Shown here: positions 17,113 through 24,955 of the stretch, piece by piece
Position numbering within the stretch: position 1 is the first letter of the stretch
How the letters are laid out: each line of letters starts with the position of its first letter
Source of the DNA: JANQMX01 sp965247175
GTDB taxonomy: Bacteria > Pseudomonadota > Alphaproteobacteria > Kiloniellales > DSM-21159
Direction of reading: 5' to 3'
DNA: 64,000 bases
Assembly: GCA_965247175.1 (NCBI GenBank)
Contig: OZ252006.1
Coordinates: 3,844,001 to 3,908,000 of the forward strand
The notes under the pieces: model-generated
Databases searched by the model: none
Seen by the model: the letters and a program-made list of their open reading frames with translations, nothing else
What the model was told of the DNA's origin: nothing
Made by a program: the position numbers and the translations under genes

Positions 17113-18342
17113 TTGAAGGCAAGCGCGGCGGTTCATTCGCGGTTCGCAACCAATGCTGAACAGCAGCCTTGGTCCGCGCCGCAGCTTTGGGTTTCGCAGC
17201 TTCGCCTCTCGGCGTTCCGCAATTTTCGCTCGGCGGAGCTGGAGGCGGTGCCCGGCCCGGTGCTCCTGACCGGCCCGAACGGCGGCGGCAAGACCAACGT
17301 CTTGGAGGCGCTGTCCTTGCTGGTTCCAGGGCGCGGCCTCAGGCGTGCCAGGCTGTCGGAGCTTTCGAGCCGCTTGCCGGCCAACCAAGCCGGCGCAGCG
17401 GACGGGCTCTGGGCGGTCTCGGCCGTGGTGGAAACGCCCCAAGGGCAGCGCCGCGTCGGCACCGGCTTGGACCCGAAGCCGCGCGGCGAGGCTCAGCGGG
17501 AGCGCCGTGCGGTCCGTATTGACGGCGAAGATGGCGGCAGCCAGCAGGCCTTGGGCGAGATCCTGGCCGCCGTTTGGCTGACGCCGGAGACCTGCTGGAT
17601 TTTCCAGGAGGGGCCGGGGTCGCGGCGGCGCTTCCTCGACCGCCTGGCGGCCGCCTTCCAGCCGGCCCACAGCGGGCGCTGGACCGCCTATGAGCAGGCG
17701 ATGCGGGAGCGCAGCCGGCTGCTCAAGCAGGGCCAGGCCGATGCGAGCTGGCTTGCGGCCTTGGAGCGGACCATGGCCGAGCGCAGCGTCGCGCTGGCAG
17801 CGGCCCGGCGCGAATTGCTGCGGCGGCTCTCCGCCGCCACTGCCCAGGACGAAACCGGCTTTCCCCGGCCGCTCTTGGGCCTGTCGGGCGAGGCGGAGGC
17901 TTGGCTGGAGGCCGAGGCCGCGGTCGATGTGGAGGAGCGTTTGGCCGAGGCTTTGGCGGCCTCGCGCCGTCAGGACGCGGAAAGCGGCGGGGCCGCCGTC
18001 GGCGCCCATCGCTGCGATCTCCTGGTCTCGCGCCAGGAGGCGGCGGGCCAGCCCCAGCTGGCGGCTGGGCTCTGCTCGACGGGCGAGCAGAAGGCGCTTT
18101 TGGTGGCGCTGGTGTTGGCGCATGCGCGCCTGGTCGCGGCGGAGCGTGGGGCGGCGCCCCTGCTGCTGCTGGATGAGATCGCGACGCACCTGGATGCGCC
18201 GCGGCGGGCCGCGCTCTTTGCGGCACTTGCGGGCTTGGGCGCCCAGGTCTGGATGACCGGCAGCGAGATGGCGCCCTATCGCGAGATCGCCGGCGCGGCG
18301 CGGGTCGTCACCTTCGAGGGCGGCGTGCCGCGCGTATCCTGA
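17113..18342 (+). CDS. recF: DNA replication and repair protein RecF
   Basis: SMC-like ATPase that loads RecA at gaps in the RecFOR pathway. Walker A TGPNGGGKTNVLEALSLLVP (residues ~55-75), RecF-type LSAFRNFRSAEL at the start, the ABC-like signature STGEQKALLVALVLAHA and Walker B PLLLLDEIATHLD. The TTG at 17113, preceded by GGAGG, is the best start. It yields 409 residues, slightly longer than average because of a ~35-residue N-terminal lead before VSQLRLSAF. It lies 19 bases after dnaN, and its stop lies 8 bases before the gyrB GTG. Confidence 0.95.
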   Translation: MKASAAVHSRFATNAEQQPWSAPQLWVSQLRLSAFRNFRSAELEAVPGPVLLTGPNGGGKTNVLEALSLLVPGRGLRRARLSELSSRLPANQAGAADGLWAVSAVVETPQGQRRVGTGLDPKPRGEAQRERRAVRIDGEDGGSQQALGEILAAVWLTPETCWIFQEGPGSRRRFLDRLAAAFQPAHSGRWTAYEQAMRERSRLLKQGQADASWLAALERTMAERSVALAAARRELLRRLSAATAQDETGFPRPLLGLSGEAEAWLEAEAAVDVEERLAEALAASRRQDAESGGAAVGAHRCDLLVSRQEAAGQPQLAAGLCSTGEQKALLVALVLAHARLVAAERGAAPLLLLDEIATHLDAPRRAALFAALAGLGAQVWMTGSEMAPYREIAGAARVVTFEGGVPRVS

Positions 18343-18350
18343 GGTGCCGC

Positions 18351-20804
18351 GTGCAACGAACCGATAAGAAAATGGACGAGCAGTTGAACGAACAGATCGA
18401 AGGTGCGGACTACGGGGCGGAGTCCATCAAGGTGCTGCGCGGGCTGGAAGCCGTGCGCAAGCGTCCCGGCATGTACATCGGCGACACCGATGACGGCAGC
18501 GGCCTGCACCATATGGTCTACGAGGTGGTGGACAACGCCATCGACGAGGCGCTGGCCGGTTACTGCGACCGCGTCGAGGTGGTGCTGAACGGCGACGGCT
18601 CGGTCACCGTGCGCGACAACGGGCGCGGCATTCCGGTGGACATCCACGAAGAGGAGGGCGTGTCCGCCGCCGAGGTCATCATGACCCAGCTCCATGCCGG
18701 CGGGAAGTTCGACCAGAACTCCTACAAGGTCTCAGGCGGCCTGCACGGCGTGGGCGTCTCGGTGGTCAACGCACTCTCCGAGTGGCTCGAGCTTAAGGTC
18801 TGGCGCGAGGGGCATGAGCACCTCCTGCGCTTCGAAGATGGGGAGGCAACGGCACCCTTGGCGGTGGCCGGCGAGGCGCCGGACCGTACGGGCACGGAGG
18901 TCCGCTTCCTGCCTTCGCCCGTGACCTTCACCATGACCGAGTTCGACTACCCGACCTTGGAGCATCGCCTGCGCGAGTTGGCCTTCCTCAACCCCGGCGT
19001 CCTGATTCTGCTGGAAGACAGGCGGCATCCCGAGCCGGTGGTGGCGGAGCTGCACTACGAAGGCGGCGTGATGGCCTTCGTCGAGTACCTCGACCGCACC
19101 AAGACGCCGCTGATTACGCCGCCGATCCGCATCGAGGGGGAGAAGGACGGGATCGTCCTGGACGTCGCCCTGCAGTGGACCGACAGCTACCACGAGACCA
19201 TGCTCTGCTTCACCAACAACATCCCGCAGCGGGATGGTGGCACGCATCTGGCTGGCTTCCGCGCCGCCTTGACGCGGCAGGTGAACGGCTACGCCCAGAG
19301 CTCCGGTCTGGCCAAGCGCGAGAAAGTGGCCTTGACCGGCGACGACTGCCGCGAGGGCCTGACCTGCGTCCTCTCGGTCAAGGTGCCGGACCCCAAGTTT
19401 TCCAGTCAGACCAAGGACAAGCTGGTCTCCTCCGAGGTGCGGCCCATCGTCGAGTCGCTGATCAACGACAAGCTGCAGCAGTTCTTCGAGGAGCACCCCG
19501 GCGAGGCCAAGCGCATCGTCGGCAAGGTGGTGGAGGCGGCGGCGGCCCGCGAAGCGGCGCGCAAGGCGCGGGAGCTGACCCGCCGCAAAGGCGCCCTCGA
19601 CATCTCTTCCCTGCCCGGCAAGCTGCAGGACTGCCAGGAGCGGGACCCGTCGCGCTCCGAGATCTTCCTGGTCGAGGGCGACTCCGCCGGCGGCACCGCC
19701 AAAATGGGCCGCGAGCGCCGGACCCAGGCCATCCTGCCGCTGCGCGGCAAGATCCTGAACGTTGAGCGCGCCCGCTTCGACAAGATGCTCTCCAGCCAGG
19801 AGATCGGTACCCTGATCACCGCGCTCGGCACCGGCATCGGCCCGGAGGAGTTCGACCTCTCCAAGCTGCGCTATCACAAGATCATCATCATGACCGACGC
19901 GGACGTGGACGGCTCCCACATCCGCACGCTCCTGCTGACCTTCTTCTTCCGCCAGATGCGTCCGATCATCGAGGCCGGACACCTCTATATCGCCCAGCCG
20001 CCGCTCTATCGGGCCAAGCGGGGCGACTCCCTCGAGTACCTGAAGGACGACCGCGAGCTGGAGGACTACCTGATCGAGCAGGCCCTGAGGGACGCGGTGC
20101 TGACCTTGGGCGACGGGGTGCAGCGCGCCGGCGAGGACCTGCGCGCCCTGGTGCGCCAGGCGCTGACCGCCAAGCACCTGATGCAGCTCATCGTGCGCAA
20201 GGTGGGGTCCTGGGATGTGGTCGAGCAGGCGGCCGTCGCCGGCGCGCTCGATGCAGCCCTTCTGTCGGACGACGCGCGGGCGGCCGAAGCCGCTGCCGCC
20301 GTCGCCAGCCGGCTCGACATGCTTGCGCCTGAGGAGCAGCGGGGCTGGAACGGCAGCTTCGAGAACGGCCGCCTGGTGTTCAGCCGCAGCCTGCGTGGCG
20401 TCACCGAGCGGCGCGAGATCGACGAGCTGCTGCTCAATTCTTCGGAGGCCCGACGGCTCGCCACCATGACGGATGCCTTTGCCGAGCCCTATCGGGCGCC
20501 GGCGACCTTGCTCGGCAAGGATCGGGAGGCGCGTATTGGCGGCCCGGTCTCGCTCGCCGACACGGTGATGCAGTGGGGCCGGAAGGGTGTCAGCGTTTCC
20601 CGCTACAAAGGCCTCGGCGAGATGAACGCGGACCAGCTCTGGGAAACGACCTTGGACCCCGAGGTGCGCTCGCTGCTTCAGGTGCGGGTCAACCAGGCCG
20701 AAGATGCCAGCGGCCTCTTCGAGACCCTGATGGGCGACGTGGTCGAGCCCCGCCGCAACTTTATCCAGCAGAACGCCCTGGAAGTCGCCAACCTGGACGT
20801 TTGA
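18351..20804 (+). CDS. gyrB: DNA gyrase subunit B
   Basis: ATPase subunit of gyrase, 817 residues, beginning at GTG 18351 with GAGG overlapping the recF stop; an ATG at 18372 is an alternative. GHKL ATPase: LEAVRKRPGMYIGDT, YEVVDNAIDEALAGYC, VRDNGRGIPVDIH, GGLHGVGVSVVNALS. Toprim domain: LVEGDSAGGTAKMGRERRTQ and the metal triad in IIIMTDADVDGSHIRTLLL. C-terminal GyrB tail: RYKGLGEMNADQLWETTLDP. Ends the replication block. Confidence 0.98.
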   Translation: MQRTDKKMDEQLNEQIEGADYGAESIKVLRGLEAVRKRPGMYIGDTDDGSGLHHMVYEVVDNAIDEALAGYCDRVEVVLNGDGSVTVRDNGRGIPVDIHEEEGVSAAEVIMTQLHAGGKFDQNSYKVSGGLHGVGVSVVNALSEWLELKVWREGHEHLLRFEDGEATAPLAVAGEAPDRTGTEVRFLPSPVTFTMTEFDYPTLEHRLRELAFLNPGVLILLEDRRHPEPVVAELHYEGGVMAFVEYLDRTKTPLITPPIRIEGEKDGIVLDVALQWTDSYHETMLCFTNNIPQRDGGTHLAGFRAALTRQVNGYAQSSGLAKREKVALTGDDCREGLTCVLSVKVPDPKFSSQTKDKLVSSEVRPIVESLINDKLQQFFEEHPGEAKRIVGKVVEAAAAREAARKARELTRRKGALDISSLPGKLQDCQERDPSRSEIFLVEGDSAGGTAKMGRERRTQAILPLRGKILNVERARFDKMLSSQEIGTLITALGTGIGPEEFDLSKLRYHKIIIMTDADVDGSHIRTLLLTFFFRQMRPIIEAGHLYIAQPPLYRAKRGDSLEYLKDDRELEDYLIEQALRDAVLTLGDGVQRAGEDLRALVRQALTAKHLMQLIVRKVGSWDVVEQAAVAGALDAALLSDDARAAEAAAAVASRLDMLAPEEQRGWNGSFENGRLVFSRSLRGVTERREIDELLLNSSEARRLATMTDAFAEPYRAPATLLGKDREARIGGPVSLADTVMQWGRKGVSVSRYKGLGEMNADQLWETTLDPEVRSLLQVRVNQAEDASGLFETLMGDVVEPRRNFIQQNALEVANLDV

Positions 20805-21096
20805 GCGGGTGCTTTCCGACTCTTCGGAGAGCAGCCGTCAGCATCGCCGCGACCACAGCTGTCACCCCGGCCTTGAGCCGGGGTCCATTTATCGACCCGC
20901 GCGGACTGCCCTCGTTGCGCACGGGTGTGGCAGCAATCCAGCTCTCCGTTCCACTGACTGGACCCAGCTTGCCCATGCCTTCGGCAGCTCGCTGCGCGAG
21001 CCCGGACACGCGGGCTTCGCCCTTGGCCGGGATGACATACTGAGGGAGATCGCCGACGGCGCCGCACCGCTCGCCGGAACGCGCGAGCTAGGCGGA
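20805..21096. repeat. Intergenic dispersed palindromic repeat (copy 1)
   Basis: No gene is seen between gyrB and the HpaB-like gene. At 20861-20890 GTCACCCCGGCC and its near-complement GGGGTCCA form a palindrome, followed by ATCGACCCGCGCGG. The far side (21001-21039) carries CGCGGGCTTCGCCC and TTGGCCGGGATGACA. The same building blocks recur at 34250-34361, 39653-39753 and 40779-40936, all between genes, so this is a REP/BIME-like family. Confidence 0.75.
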
Positions 21097-22626
21097 TCAG
21101 GTCGCGGCGGAGGCGCTGGGCGGGGCTGGAACCTCGCAGCCGGTGACGCAGCAGCGGCCGGGTTGCTTGGAGACACGCTGCCCCTCGTCGAGCACGCCGC
21201 GGTCGAGCAGGCGTTCGACCAGCGCGACCCGCTCCATCACCGGGTAGTTGCGCCAGATCTCGCGCTTCATGGCTTCCGGCGAGCCGCCACCGTGCAGCGA
21301 GATGATCGAATACCAGCCGCCCTGGTTGGAGGCGGTCAGGTCTTCCATCAGGCGCGAGACTTCCAGGCGCTGGGCTGCCGGAATGTCGGACCGGCCGGCG
21401 AGCACGGCGGAGAGCGAGGCTTGCGTTTCCGGGTTGTGGTCCTCGTCCGGGCCGGGCAGTGCGACCACCAGACCGCCGGAGACGCTGTGGGCAACCCGAT
21501 GCATATCGTAGATCTTGGTCGCCAACAGCAGCTTGCCGACATTGGCGAAGACCGGCTCCGGCATGGCCGAGCCGGCGGGATCCTGCACGCAGTAAAGCGA
21601 GGCGGCTACGCCGCAGGCAAAGAAGCTCTCGACGATGGTGATCAGCTCGACCATGTCGTCGCGCACGTGGCGGTGTCGGTCGGGGTTGAGACCGTTGGCC
21701 TCGATCATCAATGCGCCGGCGCCGATCAGGAGGTCGCCGAAGCCGGCACGGGCGCCAATGCAGGAATGACGGTGATGATTGGCGTAGGAGGTGGTGAGGA
21801 AGCCGCCCTCCTCGGTCTCGCCGGCCAAAAAGACGTTCTCGTGCGGGACGAAGACGTCGTCGAAGATCACGACGCCGGTCGATTGGCCGTACTTGGCTGA
21901 GAACTTCGCCGACGCCTCGCCAGGGCGCCCTGCGCGGCGCGCCACAATGGTGACGCCGGGGGCATCGACGGGCACGGCGCAGGCCACGGCGAAGGCGGCA
22001 TCCTCCGTCCGGTGGGTGCGGCAGGGCATGACCAGGAACTCGTGCATATAGGGGGCGCCGGTGACGATCGCCTTGGTGCCGCGTATGACGAGACCGTCCG
22101 GCCGCCGCTCCTTGATATGAACATAGACATCCGGGGTGGCCTGATCGGCGGGGCGCTTGCTGCGATCGCCCTTGGCGTCGGTCATGGCGATGCCGAGCGA
22201 GAGGTCCTCGTCCTGCGCCCGGTGCAGGTAGGCGAGGAAGCGCTGGTGATAGTCGGTGCCGTGGGCTTCGTCGCAGCGGCGGGTCGCTTGGAAGAAGGCG
22301 TTGAGCGCGTCATGGGCAAGATAGCGCTGGGCGCAGCCCGACTCCTGGCACACCAGCCGCACGGCCTCGAGCTTGTAGAGCAGATCGGTCGCGTTCTCGT
22401 CGATGTGGAGCATGCGGTTGACCGTTTCTCCCGACGTGCCCTGCCGTGCCGTCATGAGCGGTCGGTGCTCGGCCCGCTGGACGAAGTCGTAGGTCACGCC
22501 GACGCCGGCGATGCCGGGGGCGAGCAGGGGCTCGTCGGCCACGCTGTCCACCGCCGCGCCCTCGACGAAGACCCTGGGCCGGTAGCGGCGCAGCGACTCG
22601 CGGTAGTCCTCGGCGGTCATCAGCAT
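21097..22626 (-). CDS. 4-hydroxyphenylacetate 3-hydroxylase / 4-hydroxybutyryl-CoA dehydratase superfamily protein
   Basis: 509-residue flavoprotein of the HpaB/AbfD superfamily (acyl-CoA dehydrogenase fold). Seen: N-terminal TAEDYRESLRRYRPRVFVEG, the flavin/substrate region GTKAIVTGAPYMHEFLVMP, SYANHHRHSCIGARAGFGD, and SVSGGLVVALPGPDEDHNPE. In 4-hydroxybutyryl-CoA dehydratase four residues bind a 4Fe-4S cluster. By eye the matching positions here are C98, Y102, H285 and A292, so two Cys ligands are lost. This argues against a dehydratase and for a flavin monooxygenase or an unstudied reaction. It faces a TetR gene across 86 bases, a typical regulator-target pair. Confidence 0.8.
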   Translation of the reverse strand: MLMTAEDYRESLRRYRPRVFVEGAAVDSVADEPLLAPGIAGVGVTYDFVQRAEHRPLMTARQGTSGETVNRMLHIDENATDLLYKLEAVRLVCQESGCAQRYLAHDALNAFFQATRRCDEAHGTDYHQRFLAYLHRAQDEDLSLGIAMTDAKGDRSKRPADQATPDVYVHIKERRPDGLVIRGTKAIVTGAPYMHEFLVMPCRTHRTEDAAFAVACAVPVDAPGVTIVARRAGRPGEASAKFSAKYGQSTGVVIFDDVFVPHENVFLAGETEEGGFLTTSYANHHRHSCIGARAGFGDLLIGAGALMIEANGLNPDRHRHVRDDMVELITIVESFFACGVAASLYCVQDPAGSAMPEPVFANVGKLLLATKIYDMHRVAHSVSGGLVVALPGPDEDHNPETQASLSAVLAGRSDIPAAQRLEVSRLMEDLTASNQGGWYSIISLHGGGSPEAMKREIWRNYPVMERVALVERLLDRGVLDEGQRVSKQPGRCCVTGCEVPAPPSASAAT

Positions 22627-22712
22627 GGCGAGGGTCTCCTCCAGGTTTGCAGTTCGGCAATAAAAAAATTAAACAGTGTTCGAATTTTCGTCAATCGATT
22701 ATTGTCTTGGCG
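22627..22712. promoter_or_regulatory. Divergent promoter region between the HpaB-like and tetR genes
   Basis: 86-base AT-rich gap between two divergent starts, with AATAAAAAAATTAAAC (from 22658) and ATCGATTATTG close to the tetR start. It must hold both promoters and probably the TetR operator. TTCGAATTTTCG is a weak partial palindrome, but I see no clear perfect operator. Confidence 0.45.
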
Positions 22713-23360
22713 ATGAGCGAGGGCAGCGAAGCGGTGGGAAGACAGGCTGAGGCCCGCGGCCATGGCCGCAAGCAGGCGGTCGATGCCATGAAGCGCGGGC
22801 TGATCCTGGACGCCGCGAAGCGGGTCTTCGCGGCCGAGGGCTTGGAAGGCGCGAGCCTGCGCGCCATCGCCGCCGAGGCCGGCTACACGCCGGCGGCGCT
22901 CTATTTCCACTTCGATTCGAAGGAGGCGATCTACGCCGCCCTCTTGGCGGAGTCCCTGGACCGGCTGCAGGACATGGTCGACGGCGCCGTCGCCAAGGCG
23001 CGCACGCCCAAGACGCGCATCCGCGCGGCGGCGTGGGCCTTCTACGACTTCTATGCCGAGAAGCCCCAGGACTTGGACCTCGGCTTCTATCTCTTCCGCG
23101 GCGGCATGAAGCCCAAGGGGGTTGGCCGCGACCGGGATACCGCGCTCAACGAGGCCTTGGCGCGAAGTCTGCAGCCGATCGCCGATGCGGCGCTGACGCT
23201 CGGCCGTTCAGAGACCGAAGCCCGGGCAATGGCTGCCGACGTCTTCGCCCATATCGTCGGACTGCTGTTGCTGCACCTGACTGGCCGTTTGCGCCTCTTT
23301 GCCGCCGCGCCGGAGGCGCTGCTCGAGCAGCATCTCGGCCGTCTGCTGGCGGCTCCGTAG
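22713..23360 (+). CDS. TetR-family transcriptional regulator
   Basis: 215-residue one-component repressor. The N-terminal TetR helix-turn-helix is evident: GLILDAAKRVFAAEGLEGAS, then LRAIAAEAGYTPAALYFHFD and SKEAIYAALLAESLDRL. The C-terminal half is a variable helical ligand pocket (AWAFYDFYAEKPQDLDLGFYL) ending LLEQHLGRLLAAP. The ATG at 22713 was preferred because residues upstream of it in the longer reading are low-complexity and non-homologous. It is divergent from the HpaB-like flavoprotein gene and probably represses it and itself in response to its substrate. Confidence 0.92.
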   Translation: MSEGSEAVGRQAEARGHGRKQAVDAMKRGLILDAAKRVFAAEGLEGASLRAIAAEAGYTPAALYFHFDSKEAIYAALLAESLDRLQDMVDGAVAKARTPKTRIRAAAWAFYDFYAEKPQDLDLGFYLFRGGMKPKGVGRDRDTALNEALARSLQPIADAALTLGRSETEARAMAADVFAHIVGLLLLHLTGRLRLFAAAPEALLEQHLGRLLAAP

Positions 23361-23531
23361 GAGGCTTCGGCCAATGCCCGCGGCCGGAGAGCGGCTCGCA
23401 GGCTTCGCCCTTGGTCGGATTGCAGCTTCTACTGGAGTGTGGTTCACTGACGAGAATTCACAATAAATCTGTGGGTAGTTGAGTCGCACTTGGTCCGTGG
23501 GGTGGGGTGTTCGGGTCGGGAGGTCGTGCCC

Positions 23532-24107
23532 ATGGCTCGCTTGCTCTCGCCGAGAGTCTATCGCTTCGGTGGCGCTTCCGCAGTGGGGCTCGTTCAGCTC
23601 CGGCTTTGGTCCGGCCTGCTGTTCGTCCTCGTCCTCTTGGCGTTCACCGACCATGCCCAGGCGCAATGCTACGAGACCGACTGGTTCTCGGAGGAAGGCC
23701 AGGCATCCGCGTTCTGCCGCAACGGCTACGCTGTCAAAGGCGTGCGCTGCGGCGGCGGCTGGTGTGACAACAAGAGACTCCAGTGCTGCCGCTACAGCGG
23801 CGGCATCGATCGCCAGGCGCAGTTTCAATGGTCACGCCGGTTCTCCGAAGAAGGCCCGGCGAACTACGCCATCACGCGGTCGGGATACGTCGCCGGGCTG
23901 TCTTGCAACGGACGACGCTGCGACAACCTGATGATGAACTTCCTTTATTCTCCGGCGATGCGTAATTCGGGACGATGCCGTTTCATGCCGCCCTTCTCGG
24001 AGGAGCAAGGCCTGCGCAGTTGTCCCGGCCAAGCCTTCGTTTCGGGGATCCGCTGCAGCGGTGGCTGGTGCGACAACCTCTCGCTCTATTGCTGCGATCG
24101 CCAATAG
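23532..24107 (+). CDS. Secreted cysteine-rich protein with three internal repeats
   Basis: 191-residue product; the ATG at 23532 has GGGAGG eight bases upstream. A signal peptide (LWSGLLFVLVLLAFTDHAQA) probably ends near residue 45. The mature protein is three ~42-residue repeats at about 46-87, 98-140 and 149-189, each with FSEE (52, 104, 155), then a glycine-aromatic strand, then a CxGxxCDN motif (CDN at 78, 130, 180). Repeats 1 and 3 end LxCC; repeat 2 has NF at that place. Sixteen or so cysteines imply disulfides in the periplasm or outside. I do not recognise the family; the rhythm loosely recalls beta-prism repeats. A membrane protein gene follows 52 bases later. Confidence 0.8.
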   Translation: MARLLSPRVYRFGGASAVGLVQLRLWSGLLFVLVLLAFTDHAQAQCYETDWFSEEGQASAFCRNGYAVKGVRCGGGWCDNKRLQCCRYSGGIDRQAQFQWSRRFSEEGPANYAITRSGYVAGLSCNGRRCDNLMMNFLYSPAMRNSGRCRFMPPFSEEQGLRSCPGQAFVSGIRCSGGWCDNLSLYCCDRQ

Positions 24108-24159
24108 GGTGCGGCGTCCGATGGCGAGGAATCGGGGGTGACAAAGCAAGGATAAGGAC

Positions 24160-24783
24160 ATGACGGGCGAACACGTCGACGTTCTCGGTCAGGTCTCGCG
24201 CTTGGCCCTGCAGTTCGGTCCCTTCCTGTTCGCGGTTCTCGTCCTGCTGTTCATTACCAGCAAGGCGGGCCGCTACTACCGGGAAGTCTGCGAGCGCCAA
24301 GAGCCGCCAGCGGGCGAGGCCGAAATGCGGTCCAGCCGCTTCGTCTATTACCTCTCCTGGATATCAGGATTCGTGCTGGTCGCCGTCTCGGTGGGCTGGT
24401 GGCTGCTGCAGTACAGTCCGCAGCCGCGCGACTACATCGGTTTTCGCATTCTGCGCATACAGCCGGACGACGAGCTGGTGATGCCGCGCACCAGCGAGGT
24501 CTTCGTGCGTAAGCAGATCTTCGATGGCTTGGCTGAGGATGGCGGGGCGACGGTGCGCCTCGAAGACTACCATTTCCTGGTGCCTGTGACGCGTCAGCCC
24601 GACGAGCAGGGATTTCTCATGATCCAGTATGTCAACGTACCAAAGGACGTCGACATGGATTTCACGCTGGACTACGAGGAGCTGGAAGACCGGGTGTTCA
24701 AGGTGGTCGTCAAAGACGGCCGGGCCATCCTGCACGACGTTCGCCAAAGCCAAGACAAAAAACAGAACCAGGGCGAGGACTAG
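24160..24783 (+). CDS. Membrane protein of unknown function, two transmembrane helices
   Basis: 207 residues starting at ATG 24160 with AAGGATAAGG upstream. Two hydrophobic helices (about residues 18-35, FGPFLFAVLVLLFITS, and 65-87, YYLSWISGFVLVAVSVGWWL) flank a short charged loop. They are followed by a ~120-residue soluble domain (FRILRIQPDDELVMPRTSEV, FLVPVTRQPDEQGFLMIQYV) with beta-strand-like alternation and an acidic, Gln/Lys-rich tail. With both helices crossing, the large domain faces the same side as the N-terminus. No enzyme motif is visible. It is probably cotranscribed with the Cys-rich secreted protein just upstream. Confidence 0.72.
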   Translation: MTGEHVDVLGQVSRLALQFGPFLFAVLVLLFITSKAGRYYREVCERQEPPAGEAEMRSSRFVYYLSWISGFVLVAVSVGWWLLQYSPQPRDYIGFRILRIQPDDELVMPRTSEVFVRKQIFDGLAEDGGATVRLEDYHFLVPVTRQPDEQGFLMIQYVNVPKDVDMDFTLDYEELEDRVFKVVVKDGRAILHDVRQSQDKKQNQGED

Positions 24784-24955
24784 CGCCGCGGCCTGTGCCA
24801 CATTCTCGCCGGCTTAAGGCGGCAGTCCCTTACGATGCTTGTGTGCAAGGCCGATCTTGGGGGCTTTGGTCGGGCCGGCGCTTCGCCATTGCCGCGGATT
24901 CGCGGCATGGTGTAGGTAGCCCTGACGAACCTCCACACATTGATTCTCTAGCGAA

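Noticed and set aside
18732..20177. Long open frame antisense to gyrB
   Set aside because: It is a shadow of gyrB caused by high GC and has no motif, while gyrB is certain on the + strand. The same applies to long frames antisense to cysK, the heparinase-like gene and acnA.
23361..23531. Gene between tetR and the Cys-rich protein gene
   Set aside because: No frame with a ribosome site and plausible protein; the longer readings overlap known genes antisense.
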